Under the pieces are notes generated by a model. The model did no database searches, was not told the origin of the DNA, and worked only from the letters and a program-made list of their open reading frames with translations. A stretch of DNA of 64,000 nucleotides from Erinaceus europaeus. Taxonomy: Eukaryota > Chordata > Mammalia > Eulipotyphla > Erinaceidae. The stretch's first letter is position 1, and the number at the start of each line of letters is the position of its first letter. Made by a program: the position numbers and the translations under genes. The DNA lies in contig NW_026647561.1 of NCBI RefSeq assembly GCF_950295315.1, positions 62,001 through 126,000 on the forward strand. Reading direction: 5' to 3'. Below are positions 34,562 to 46,034 of the stretch, one piece after another.

Positions 34562-35588
34562 TCCCTGGGTGCCCTGAGCTGCCCCGGAGGATTGGTGGGT
34601 GCCTGCCTGGACACATGCCTCCGTAAGGGAGGCCTCTATTAATCCCATTGCCTACTGATAGCTGCCCTCCTGCCCCTCCTCCTCCTCCTGCTCCTCCTCC
34701 TCCTCCTCCTCTTCTTCCTCCTCCTCCTCCTCCTCCTCCTCCTCCTCCTCCTCCACCTCCTCCTCCTTCTCTTCCTCATCCTCAGAGGGACTCACTCAGG
34801 GCCCTTGGTCTAGGCAAGCCAGGGCTGCTGCTCTGGATGCTGCAGCTTCTATCCAGTGGGTGGGTGCAGGAATCTGTTCCTGTCAATCCCTGGTTCCTGG
34901 GACCTTCCACGCCTCCAGCTCCCCCCACTCTCTACTCCAGACCCCTCCACAAGGATGCCCCCTTTCCCCTTGCCCTCTCTCCCCAGGCTCCCCAACTAAC
35001 ATCTACTGTGTGCCTCCCTGCACTACTTTACTGCCACCCTGCTTCTGCGCTTCAGCCCTGGGGGCCCAGAGCCAGCCCAGCTGCCATCTCACCGTCCAGC
35101 AGGGGGACCTGCCCTAACCCCCTGCCACCACACCCACACACACTGCCCTGCACACACTCACGGGCTCCCGTGCCTGCAGCCTGCCTCTGAAACAGTCTCC
35201 TTCTGCCCCCTAGCCCCCTTACAGCCTCTGCCACGGCCCCCCACAGACACCTGGGCATGAGCAGCACAGACATGCAACAAGCTCCACTCGCCCCTACTCC
35301 ATTTGCTCTATGGTTGGTCAAGAACCTTTTTTGCATGCTGTAGGGGAGGGAGTTGAGAAAGTCCAATGTCCTGGGGAGCAAGAACTGCAAACAGTCCATC
35401 TACAATGTAACATTTGGTTCTCAGGCCGCCCAATCCCTAGTGCGCTGTGCAGACTTTTGACTGGCAAAAACACTCCATCTGAGAGTGAGATCTGGCTGGG
35501 CTAGTGGCTCTTTCTGTGGACTAGGACACAGAAAGACAGGGTTTTCAGGTTCAAAACCTGTACTTCCCAGAAGATGGTCATTCGCTAC

Positions 35589-35629
<41 letters not shown>

Positions 35630-36792
35630 TTTTTTATTTATTATTTTTCCCCCTGCCTGGGTAACCTGTCTGCTGCTTGTTTCTCAGTGGAAAAAGGGAA
35701 AGATCTTTTTTGGAGGGAAAAGGACCAAAATGCAGGCAGGTGGACTCCGTGGACGGTGGATGGGGAGTTTACTCCTGCCCTGGCACTAGAGCCCCAGCTG
35801 CTGTTCCAGGTGCTCTCTGATACCAGAGATCTCCGTGTGTCGTGTCATGACACTGTCTCCAGGACTGACCCTCAGGATAAGGAGATTTTAAACGAGGCAG
35901 GTCATATTGCCTTCAAAAGTAAATCCAGGGAGGTTTGGCTGTATGTCAGAGGGTTAAGGCCTTGTGGCGCTCTCAAAAAGAGGGGACAGGTGGAAGGGTC
36001 TGGGGTCTGGTGCCCAGACCCCCACCTGCAGGGGAGTCGCTTTACAGGGTGTGAAGCTGGTCTTTAGGGGCTCTATCTTTCTCTCCCACTCTGTATTTCC
36101 CCTGCTCTCTCCTTTTCTCTGTGTCTGATGCAAGGTCAAAACAACAACAACAACCACAACAATAACCACCACAGTGACCAAGCAACAAGGGCAGCGAAAG
36201 GGGAATAAAAGAGTGCAGGGGCTGTGGATTATTTGTGGCGCAGGCACTGAGCTGAGGCAATAACCCCTTGAGGCAATCAATCAATCAATCAACGAATAAG
36301 TAATACAGGTAACAGAGATGTATCTGTCCCTGTGTGCTTCCAGAGTTAATGTAAATGCACTTTTGTTTATTTCTTCATTTATTTATTACCTTGCCACGAG
36401 AATTTCTTTTCATTGCTAAAAAAAAAGTGTCCCATCAAGGGTACCAGGTGGTGCCACACCCAGTTAAGCACTCATGTTACAATGCAGGGGGACTGGGCTT
36501 CAAGACCCTGGTCCCCACCTGCCGGGGGAAGTCTTTACAAGTGGTGCAGAAATGCTACAGGTGACTCTCTCTGTGTCACAAACTCTCTATCCCTCCCTTC
36601 CCTCTCAATTCCTGTCTATTTATTCCAGTAAATAATCAAGAAAATTGAAAGTAAAAAAAGAAAAAGGAAAAGGAAATATTCCACTACTTCAATGGGGCTA
36701 CTCAGGACAATGCTTTCCTTGTTAAGATCCTCATAGCATACCATATGCAGAAAGGCAAAGACGCCATGTATTTTTTAACCCAGTTTTTATAT

Positions 36793-36831
<39 letters not shown>

Positions 36832-38043
36832 TTAAGTGCTTATTCATTTTTGTTATTGATGAATTAATGTTTTACATTTGACATAGACTCTGGCTCTGAC
36901 ACCAGCGGTCTCAAGTACCCCTAGATGGTACTCTGCCTCTACAAAACCAATACATTGAGCTATCCATGCATCCATCCATCCACCCATCAATCTATACATC
37001 CATCCATCCATCCATCCATGCATCCATCCATCCAGCCAGCCATCCATCCATCCATCCATCCATCCATCCACCAGTCAACCAAGCTAAGTACAAAAGGAGA
37101 TCTCTCCTTGAATGGTGAAGACAAACCAGGATGCATAGGTAGGTTGCAAAGGGGCGAGTTCGGCTGAATAGGGCAGAGGGGCTGAACCAGGGAATGTGTT
37201 GGGGGGTGTGGGTGTGGTGAGCTGGAGATCTGTGAGTTGGGTCACCTCTGGGGCAGGGAGGGGGTGGAAGGGGTTGCGAACAGCTGTCACTGGAGAACCA
37301 TCACAAGTGCTGGAGCTGTTGAGCAGGGCACCCGCAAGAGAAGACAGACAAAGGAGAGAAGCAAAGTGCAGAGGAGAGGAGAGGGGAGAGGATGGTGAGG
37401 GCAGGAGAGGACAGGAGAGGACAGGAGAGGACAGGAGTGGAGGGGACCTGAGAAACCTACCTGGACAAAGGCAACATACAGACATCCAGGAGGGCAGGCA
37501 GGCATGCAGGCAGCTCTGGCCTGGGCTCCCTGGATCCCGGGCACAACTCCACCTGTCTTCTCTTGGCTGCCAGCCCTTAGGTCCCTTGTCGGTCAGCACT
37601 GGCTTCCCATCCTTCCGTCCCTCTGTGTCAGGGCCCAGGCGTCTGGGCGCTGCTGGCTGACCGAGTGGCAGGGCAGTTGGGCTGCCCAGTGCCAGTGTGG
37701 CCAGCACAGAATGCCAGGGGCTAGGACATCACAGAGGGCTCCTGTGGTTGCTAGGCCACGGGGACCCCGCCCATCCAGTTGACCAGCAGCCATGACCCCC
37801 ACTCTCAACTTGACCTTGAGGGGTGGTGGCCAGCCACCAGAGCCAGAGCCCCAGGCCAAAGCAGGTGCAGGTCAGCCGGGCCAAGGGGTTATGGGCAGAT
37901 TGGTGTGTGTCTGGGCATGGGGCTGGCATCTGAGATCCAGGGCTGGGGACCAAGGTCCGCCAGGCCCCTGTCCCACCATTTGCACTGACACACAGTCTTG
38001 CTGACTGACTGACAGTCCCCGCCCCAGAGATACCCACACCAGG
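34562..38043 (+). repeat. Macrosatellite unit 11 (longest; centre of duplication)
   Basis: Length 3482 bp. CTC tract 34665-34783 (119 bp); CTCF-like core 35096-35110; A tail 35593-35627 (35 A); SINE-A 35928-36292; SINE-B 36439-36676; minus-strand SINE-like element 36791-36965 with ten ATTT; ATCC tract 36966-37068 with two GCCA; G4 motif 37250-37273. Its 5' variant A at 34837 and its long A tail match unit 14. Its 3' variants A at 35975, C at 36324 and C at 36741 match unit 8. This places the junction of the 10.4-kb duplication between 35627 and 35975. Confidence 0.97.
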
Positions 38044-41000
38044 TCCCTGGGTGCCCTGAGCTGCCCCGGAGGATTGGTGGGTGCCTGCCTGGACACATGC
38101 CTCCGTAAGGGAGGCCTCTATTAATCCCATTGCCTACTGATAGCTGCCCTCCTGCCCCTCCTCCTCCTCCTGCTCCTCCTCCTCCTCCTCCTCTTCTTCT
38201 TCCTCCTCCTCCTCCTCCTCCTCCTCCTCCTCCTCCTCCACCTCCTCCTCCTTCTCTTCCTCATCCTCAGAGGGACTCACTCAGGGCCCTTGGTCTAGGC
38301 AAGCCAGGGCTGCTGCTCTGGCTGCTGCAGCTTCTATCCAGTGGGTGGGTGCAGGAATCTGTTCCTGTCAATCCCTGGTTCCTGGGACCTTCCACGCCTC
38401 CAGCTCCCCCCACTCTCTACTCCAGACCCCTCCACAAGGATGCCCCCTTTCCCCTTGCCCTCTCTCCCCAGGCTCCCCAACTAACATCTACTGTGTGCCT
38501 CCCTGCACTACTTTACTGCCACCCTGCTTCTGCGCTTCAGCCCTGGGGGCCCAGAGCCAGCCCAGCTGCCATCTCACCGTCCAGCAGGGGGACCTGCCCT
38601 AACCCCCTGCCACCACACCCACACACACTGCCCTGCACACACTCACGGGCTCCCGTGCCTGCAGCCTGCCTCTGAAACAGTCTCCTTCTGCCCCCTAGCC
38701 CCCTTACAGCCTCTGCCACGGCCCCCCACAGACACCTGGGCATGAGCAGCACAGACATGCAACAAGCTCCACTCGCCCCTACTCCATTTGCTCTATGGTT
38801 GGTCAAGAACCTTTTTTGCATGCTGTAGGGGAGGGAGTTGAGAAAGTCCAATGTCCTGGGGAGCAAGAACTGCAAACAGTCCATCTACAATGTAACATTT
38901 GGTTCTCAGGCCGCCCAATCCCTAGTGCGCTGTGCAGACTTTTGACTGGCAAAAACACTCCATCTGAGAGTGAGATCTGGCTGGGCTAGTGGCTCTTTCT
39001 GTGGACTAGGACACAGAAAGACAGGGTTTTCAGGTTCAAAACCTGTACTTCCCAGAAGATGGTCATTCGCTACGGGTAAAAAAAAAAAAAAAAGGTTTTT
39101 TATTTATTATTTTTCCCCCTGCCTGGGTAACCTGTCTGCTGCTTGTTTCTCAGTGGAAAAAGGGAAAGATCTTTTTTGGAGGGAAAAGGACCAAAATGCA
39201 GGCAGGTGGACTCCGTGGACGGTGGATGGGGAGTTTACTCCTGCCCTGGCACTAGAGCCCCAGCTGCTGTTCCAGGTGCTCTCTGATACCAGAGATCTCC
39301 GTGTGTCGTGTCATGACACTGTCTCCAGGACTGACCCTCAGGATAAGGAGATTTTAAACGAGGCAGGTCATATTGCCTTCAAAAGTAAATCCAGGGAGGT
39401 TTGGCTGTATGTCAGAGGGTTAAGGCCTTGTGGCGCTCTCGAAAAGAGGGGACAGGTGGAAGGGTCTGGGGTCTGGTGCCCAGACCCCCACCTGCAGGGG
39501 AGTCGCTTTACAGGGTGTGAAGCTGGTCTTTAGGGGCTCTATCTTTCTCTCCCACTCTGTATTTCCCCTGCTCTCTCCTTTTCTCTGTGTCTGATGCAAG
39601 GTCAAAACAACAACAACAACCACAACAATAACCACCACAGTGACCAAGCAACAAGGGCAGCGAAAGGGGAATAAAAGAGTGCAGGGGCTGTGGATTATTT
39701 GTGGCGCAGGCACTGAGCTGAGGCAATAACCCCTTGAGGCAATCAATCAATCAATCAACGAATAAGTAATACAGGTAACAGAGATGTATATGTCCCTGTG
39801 TGCTTCCAGAGTTAATGTAAATGCACTTTTGTTTATTTCTTCATTTATTTATTACCTTGCCACGAGAATTTCTTTTCATTGCTAAAAAAAAAGTGTCCCA
39901 TCAAGGGTACCAGGTGGTGCCACACCCAGTTAAGCACTCATGTTACAATGCAGGGGGACTGGGCTTCAAGACCCTGGTCCCCACCTGCCGGGGGAAGTCT
40001 TTACAAGTGGTGCAGAAATGCTACAGGTGACTCTCTCTGTGTCACAAACTCTCTATCCCTCCCTTCCCTCTCAATTCCTGTCTATTTATTCCAGTAAATA
40101 ATCAAGAAAATTGAAAGTAAAAAAAGAAAAAGGAAAAGGAAATATTCCACTACTTCAATGGGGCTACTCAGGACAATGCTTTCCTTGTTAAGATCCTCAT
40201 AGCATAGCATATGCAGAAAGGCAAAGACGCCATGTATTTTTTAACCCAGTTTTTATATTTATTTATTAAGTGCTTATTCATTTTTGTTATTGATGAATTA
40301 ATGTTTTACATTTGACATAGACTCTGGCTCTGACACCAGAGGTCTCAAGTACCCCTAGATGGTACTCTGCCTCTACAAAACCAATACATTGAGCTATCCA
40401 TGCATCCATCCATCCACCCATCAATCTATACATCCATCCATCCATCCATCCATGCATCCATCCATCCAGCCAGCCAGCCAGCCATCCATCCATCCATCCA
40501 TCCATCCATCCATCCACCAGTCAACCAAGCTAAGTACAAAAGGAGATCTCTCCTTGAATGGTGAAGACAAACCAGGATGCATAGGTAGGTTGCAAAGGGG
40601 CGAGTTCGGCTGAATAGGGCAGAGGGGCTGAACCAGGGAATGTGTTGGGGGGTGTGGGTGTGGTGAGCTGGAGATCTGTGAGTTGGGTCACCTCTGGGGC
40701 AGGGAGGGGGTGGAAGGGTTTGCGAACAGCTGTCACTGGAGAACCATCACAAGTGCTGGAGCTGTTGAGCAGGGCACCCGCAAGAGAAGACAGACAAAGG
40801 AGAGAAGCAAAGTGCAGAGGAGAGGAGAGGGGAGAGGATGGTGAGGGCAGGAGAGGACAGGAGAGGACAGGAGAGGACAGGAGTGGAGGGGACCTGAGAA
40901 ACCTACCTGGACAAAGGCAACATACAGACATCCAGGAGGGCAGGCAGGCATGCAGGCAGCTCTGGCCTGGGCTCCCTGGATCCCGGGCACAACTCCACCT

Positions 41001-41489
41001 GTCTTCTCTTGGCTGCCAGCCCTTAGGTCCCTTGTCGGTCAGCACTGGCTTCCCATCCTTCCGTCCCTCTGTGTCAGGGCCCAGGCGTCTGGGCGCTGCT
41101 GGCTGACCGAGTGGCAGGGCAGTTGGGCTGCCCAGTGCCAGTGTGGCCAGCACAGAATGCCAGGGGCTAGGACATCACAGAGGGCTCCTGTGGTTGCTAG
41201 GCCACGGGGACCCCGCCCATCCAGTTGACCAGCAGCCATGACCCCCACTCTCAACTTGACCTTGAGGGGTGGTGGCCAGCCACCAGAGCCAGAGCCCCAG
41301 GCCAAAGCAGGTGCAGGTCAGCCGGGCCAAGGGGTTATGGGCAGATTGGTGTGTGTCTGGGCATGGGGCTGGCATCTGAGATCCAGGGCTGGGGACCAAG
41401 GTCCGCCAGGCCCCTGTCCCACCATTTGCACTGACACACAGTCTTGCTGACTGACTGACAGTCCCCGCCCCAGAGATACCCACACCAGG
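38044..41489 (+). repeat. Macrosatellite unit 12 (duplicate of unit 9)
   Basis: Length 3446 bp. CTC tract 38147-38268 (122 bp, one triplet shorter than unit 9); CTCF-like core 38581-38595; A tail 39078-39093 (16 A); SINE-A 39394-39758; SINE-B 39905-40142; minus-strand SINE-like element 40257-40399 with two ATTT; ATCC tract 40400-40514; G4 motif 40696-40718. It shares A at 40340 and T at 40719 with unit 9. I noticed no difference from unit 9 other than the single triplet. Confidence 0.97.
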
Positions 41490-42517
41490 TCCCTGGGTGC
41501 CCTGAGCTGCCCCGGAGGATTGGTGGGTGCCTGCCTGGACACATGCCTCCGTAAGGGAGGCCTCTATTAATCCCATTGCCTACTGATAGCTGCCCTCCTG
41601 CCCCTCCTCCTCCTCCTGCTCCTCCTCCTCCTCCTCCTCTCTCCTCCTCCTCCTCCTCCTCCTCCTCCTCCTCCTCCTCCTCCACCTCCTCCTCCTTCTC
41701 TTCCTCATCCTCAGAGGGACTCACTCAGGGCCCTTGGTCTAGGCAAGCCAGGGCTGCTGCTCTGGCTGCTGCAGCTTCTATCCAGTGGGTGGGTGCAGGA
41801 ATCTGTTCCTGTCAATCCCTGGTTCCTGGGACCTTCCACGCCTCCAGCTCCCCCCACTCTCTACTCCAGACCCCTCCACAAGGATGCCCCCTTTCCCCTT
41901 GCCCTCTCTCCCCAGGCTCCCCAACTAACATCTACTGTGTGCCTCCCTGCACTACTTTACTGCCACCCTGCTTCTGCGCTTCAGCCCTGGGGGCCCAGAG
42001 CCAGCCCAGCTGCCATCTCACCGTCCAGCAGGGGGACCTGCCCTAACCCCCTGCCACCACACCCACACACACTGCCCTGCACACACTCACGGGCTCCCGT
42101 GCCTGCAGCCTGCCTCTGAAACAGTCTCCTTCTGCCCCCTAGCCCCCTTACAGCCTCTGCCACGGCCCCCCACAGACACCTGGGCATGAGCAGCACAGAC
42201 ATGCAACAAGCTCCACTCGCCCCTACTCCATTTGCTCTATGGTTGGTCAAGAACCTTTTTTGCATGCTGTAGGGGAGGGAGTTGAGAAAGTCCAATGTCC
42301 TGGGGAGCAAGAACTGCAAACAGTCCATCTACAATGTAACATTTGGTTCTCAGGCCGCCCAATCCCTAGTGCGCTGTGCAGACTTTTGACTGGCAAAAAC
42401 ACTCCATCTGAGAGTGAGATCTGGCTGGGCTAGTGGCTCTTTCTGTGGACTAGGACACAGAAAGACAGGGTTTTCAGGTTCAAAACCTGTACTTCCCAGA
42501 AGATGGTCATTCGCTAC

Positions 42518-42553
<36 letters not shown>

Positions 42554-44967
42554 TTTTTTATTTATTATTTTTCCCCCTGCCTGGGTAACCTGTCTGCTGC
42601 TTGTTTCTCAGTGGAAAAAGGGAAAGATCTTTTTTGGAGGGAAAAGGACCAAAATGCAGGCAGGTGGACTCCGTGGACGGTGGATGGGGAGTTTACTCCT
42701 GCCCTGGCACTAGAGCCCCAGCTGCTGTTCCAGGTGCTCTCTGATACCAGAGATCTCCGTGTGTCGTGTCATGACACTGTCTCCAGGACTGACCCTCAGG
42801 ATAAGGAGATTTTAAACGAGGCAGGTCATATTGCCTTCAAAAGTAAATCCAGGGAGGTTTGGCTGTATGTCAGAGGGTTAAGGCCTTGTGGCGCTCTCGA
42901 AAAGAGGGGACAGGTGGAAGGGTCTGGGGTCTGGTGCCCAGACCCCCACCTGCAGGGGAGTCGCTTTACAGGGTGTGAAGCTGGTCTTTAGGGGCTCTAT
43001 CTTTCTCTCCCACTCTGTATTTCCCCTGCTCTCTCCTTTTCTCTGTGTCTGATGCAAGGTCAAAACAACAACAACAACCACAACAATATCCACCACAGTG
43101 ACCAAGCAACAAGGGCAGCGAAAGGGGAATAAAAGAGTGCAGGGGCTGTGGATTATTTGTGGCGCAGGCACTGAGCTGAGGCAATAACCCCTTGAGGCAA
43201 TCAATCAATCAATCAACGAATAAGTAATACAGGTAACAGAGATGTATATGTCCCTGTGTGCTTCCAGAGTTAATGTAAATGCACTTTTGTTTATTTCTTC
43301 ATTTATTTATTACCTTGCCACGAGAATTTCTTTTCATTGCTAAAAAAAAAGTGTCCCATCAAGGGTACCAGGTGGTGCCACACCCAGTTAAGCACTCATG
43401 TTACAATGCAGGGGGACTGGGCTTCAAGACCCTGGTCCCCACCTGCCGGGGGAAGTCTTTACAAGTGGTGCAGAAATGCTACAGGTGACTCTCTCTGTGT
43501 CACAAACTCTCTATCCCTCCCTTCCCTCTCAATTCCTGTCTATTTATTCCAGTAAATAATCAAGAAAATTGAAAGTAAAAAAAGAAAAAGGAAAAGGAAA
43601 TATTCCACTACTTCAATGGGGCTACTCAGGACAATGCTTTCCTTGTTAAGATCCTCATAGCATAGCATATGCAGAAAGGCAAAGACGCCATGTATTATTT
43701 AACCCAGTTTTTATATTTATTTATTTATTTATTTATTTATTTATTAAGTGCTTATTCATTTTTGTTATTGATGAATTAATGTTTTACATTTGACATAGAC
43801 TCTGGCTCTGACACCAGCGGTCTCAAGTACCCCTAGATGGTACTCTGCCTCTACAAAACCAATACATTGAGCTATCCATGCATCCATCCATCCACCCATC
43901 AATCTATACATCCATCCATCCATCCATCCATGCATCCATCCATCCAGCCAGCCAGCCAGCCATCCATCCATCCATCCATCCATCCATCCATCCACCAGTC
44001 AACCAAGCTAAGTACAAAAGGAGATCTCTCCTTGAATGGTGAAGACAAACCAGGATGCATAGGTAGGTTGCAAAGGGGCGAGTTCGGCTGAATAGGGCAG
44101 AGGGGCTGAACCAGGGAATGTGTTGGGGGGTGTGGGTGTGGTGAGCTGGAGATCTGTGAGTTGGGTCACCTCTGGGGCAGGGAGGGGGTGGAAGGGGTTG
44201 CGAACAGCTGTCACTGGAGAACCATCACAAGTGCTGGAGCTGTTGAGCAGGGCACCCGCAAGAGAAGACAGACAAAGGAGAGAAGCAAAGTGCAGAGGAG
44301 AGGAGAGGGGAGAGGATGGTGAGGGCAGGAGAGGACAGGAGAGGACAGGAGAGGACAGGAGTGGAGGGGACCTGAGAAACCTACCTGGACAAAGGCAACA
44401 TACAGACATCCAGGAGGGCAGGCAGGCATGCAGGCAGCTCTGGCCTGGGCTCCCTGGATCCCGGGCACAACTCCACCTGTCTTCTCTTGGCTGCCAGCCC
44501 TTAGGTCCCTTGTCGGTCAGCACTGGCTTCCCATCCTTCCGTCCCTCTGTGTCAGGGCCCAGGCGTCTGGGCGCTGCTGGCTGACCGAGTGGCAGGGCAG
44601 TTGGGCTGCCCAGTGCCAGTGTGGCCAGCACAGAATGCCAGGGGCTAGGACATCACAGAGGGCTCCTGTGGTTGCTAGGCCACGGGGACCCCGCCCATCC
44701 AGTTGACCAGCAGCCATGACCCCCACTCTCAACTTGACCTTGAGGGGTGGTGGCCAGCCACCAGAGCCAGAGCCCCAGGCCAAAGCAGGTGCAGGTCAGC
44801 CGGGCCAAGGGGTTATGGGCAGATTGGTGTGTGTCTGGGCATGGGGCTGGCATCTGAGATCCAGGGCTGGGGACCAAGGTCCGCCAGGCCCCTGTCCCAC
44901 CATTTGCACTGACACACAGTCTTGCTGACTGACTGACAGTCCCCGCCCCAGAGATACCCACACCAGG
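41490..44967 (+). repeat. Macrosatellite unit 13 (duplicate of unit 10, CTC tract out of triplet step)
   Basis: Length 3478 bp. CTC tract 41593-41712 is 120 bp. All other tracts differ from one another by multiples of three, so this one alone is out of triplet step. The usual CTTC/CTTCTTC interruption is replaced by CTCTC near 41638. CTCF-like core 42025-42039; A tail 42522-42551 (30 A); SINE-A 42852-43216; SINE-B 43363-43600; minus-strand SINE-like element 43715-43877 with seven ATTT; ATCC tract 43878-43992; G4 motif 44174-44197. T at 43089 and A at 43697 are shared only with unit 10. Confidence 0.97.
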
Positions 44968-45994
44968 TCCCTGGGTGCCCTGAGCTGCCCCGGAGGATTG
45001 GTGGGTGCCTGCCTGGACACATGCCTCCGTAAGGGAGGCCTCTATTAATCCCATTGCCTACTGATAGCTGCCCTCCTGCCCCTCCTCCTCCTCCTGCTCC
45101 TCCTCCTCCTCCTCCTCTTCTTCCTCCTCCTCCTCCTCCTCCTCCTCCTCCTCCTCCTCCACCTCCTCCTCCTTCTCTTCCTCATCCTCAGAGGGACTCA
45201 CTCAGGGCCCTTGGTCTAGGCAAGCCAGGGCTGCTGCTCTGGATGCTGCAGCTTCTATCCAGTGGGTGGGTGCAGGAATCTGTTCCTGTCAATCCCTGGT
45301 TCCTGGGACCTTCCACGCCTCCAGCTCCCCCCACTCTCTACTCCAGACCCCTCCACAAGGATGCCCCCTTTCCCCTTGCCCTCTCTCCCCAGGCTCCCCA
45401 ACTAACATCTACTGTGTGCCTCCCTGCACTACTTTACTGCCACCCTGCTTCTGCGCTTCAGCCCTGGGGGCCCAGAGCCAGCCCAGCTGCCATCTCACCG
45501 TCCAGCAGGGGGACCTGCCCTAACCCCCTGCCACCACACCCACACACACTGCCCTGCACACACTCACGGGCTCCCGTGCCTGCAGCCTGCCTCTGAAACA
45601 GTCTCCTTCTGCCCCCTAGCCCCCTTACAGCCTCTGCCACGGCCCCCCACAGACACCTGGGCATGAGCAGCACAGACATGCAACAAGCTCCACTCGCCCC
45701 TACTCCATTTGCTCTATGGTTGGTCAAGAACCTTTTTTGCATGCTGTAGGGGAGGGAGTTGAGAAAGTCCAATGTCCTGGGGAGCAAGAACTGCAAACAG
45801 TCCATCTACAATGTAACATTTGGTTCTCAGGCCGCCCAATCCCTAGTGCGCTGTGCAGACTTTTGACTGGCAAAAACACTCCATCTGAGAGTGAGATCTG
45901 GCTGGGCTAGTGGCTCTTTCTGTGGACTAGGACACAGAAAGACAGGGTTTTCAGGTTCAAAACCTGTACTTCCCAGAAGATGGTCATTCGCTAC

Positions 45995-46034
<40 letters not shown>

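Noticed and set aside
41335..41724. 129-codon minus-strand frame with a poly-Glu run in unit 13
   Set aside because: It exists only because the CTC tract of unit 13 is out of step. Other units stop soon after the Glu run.
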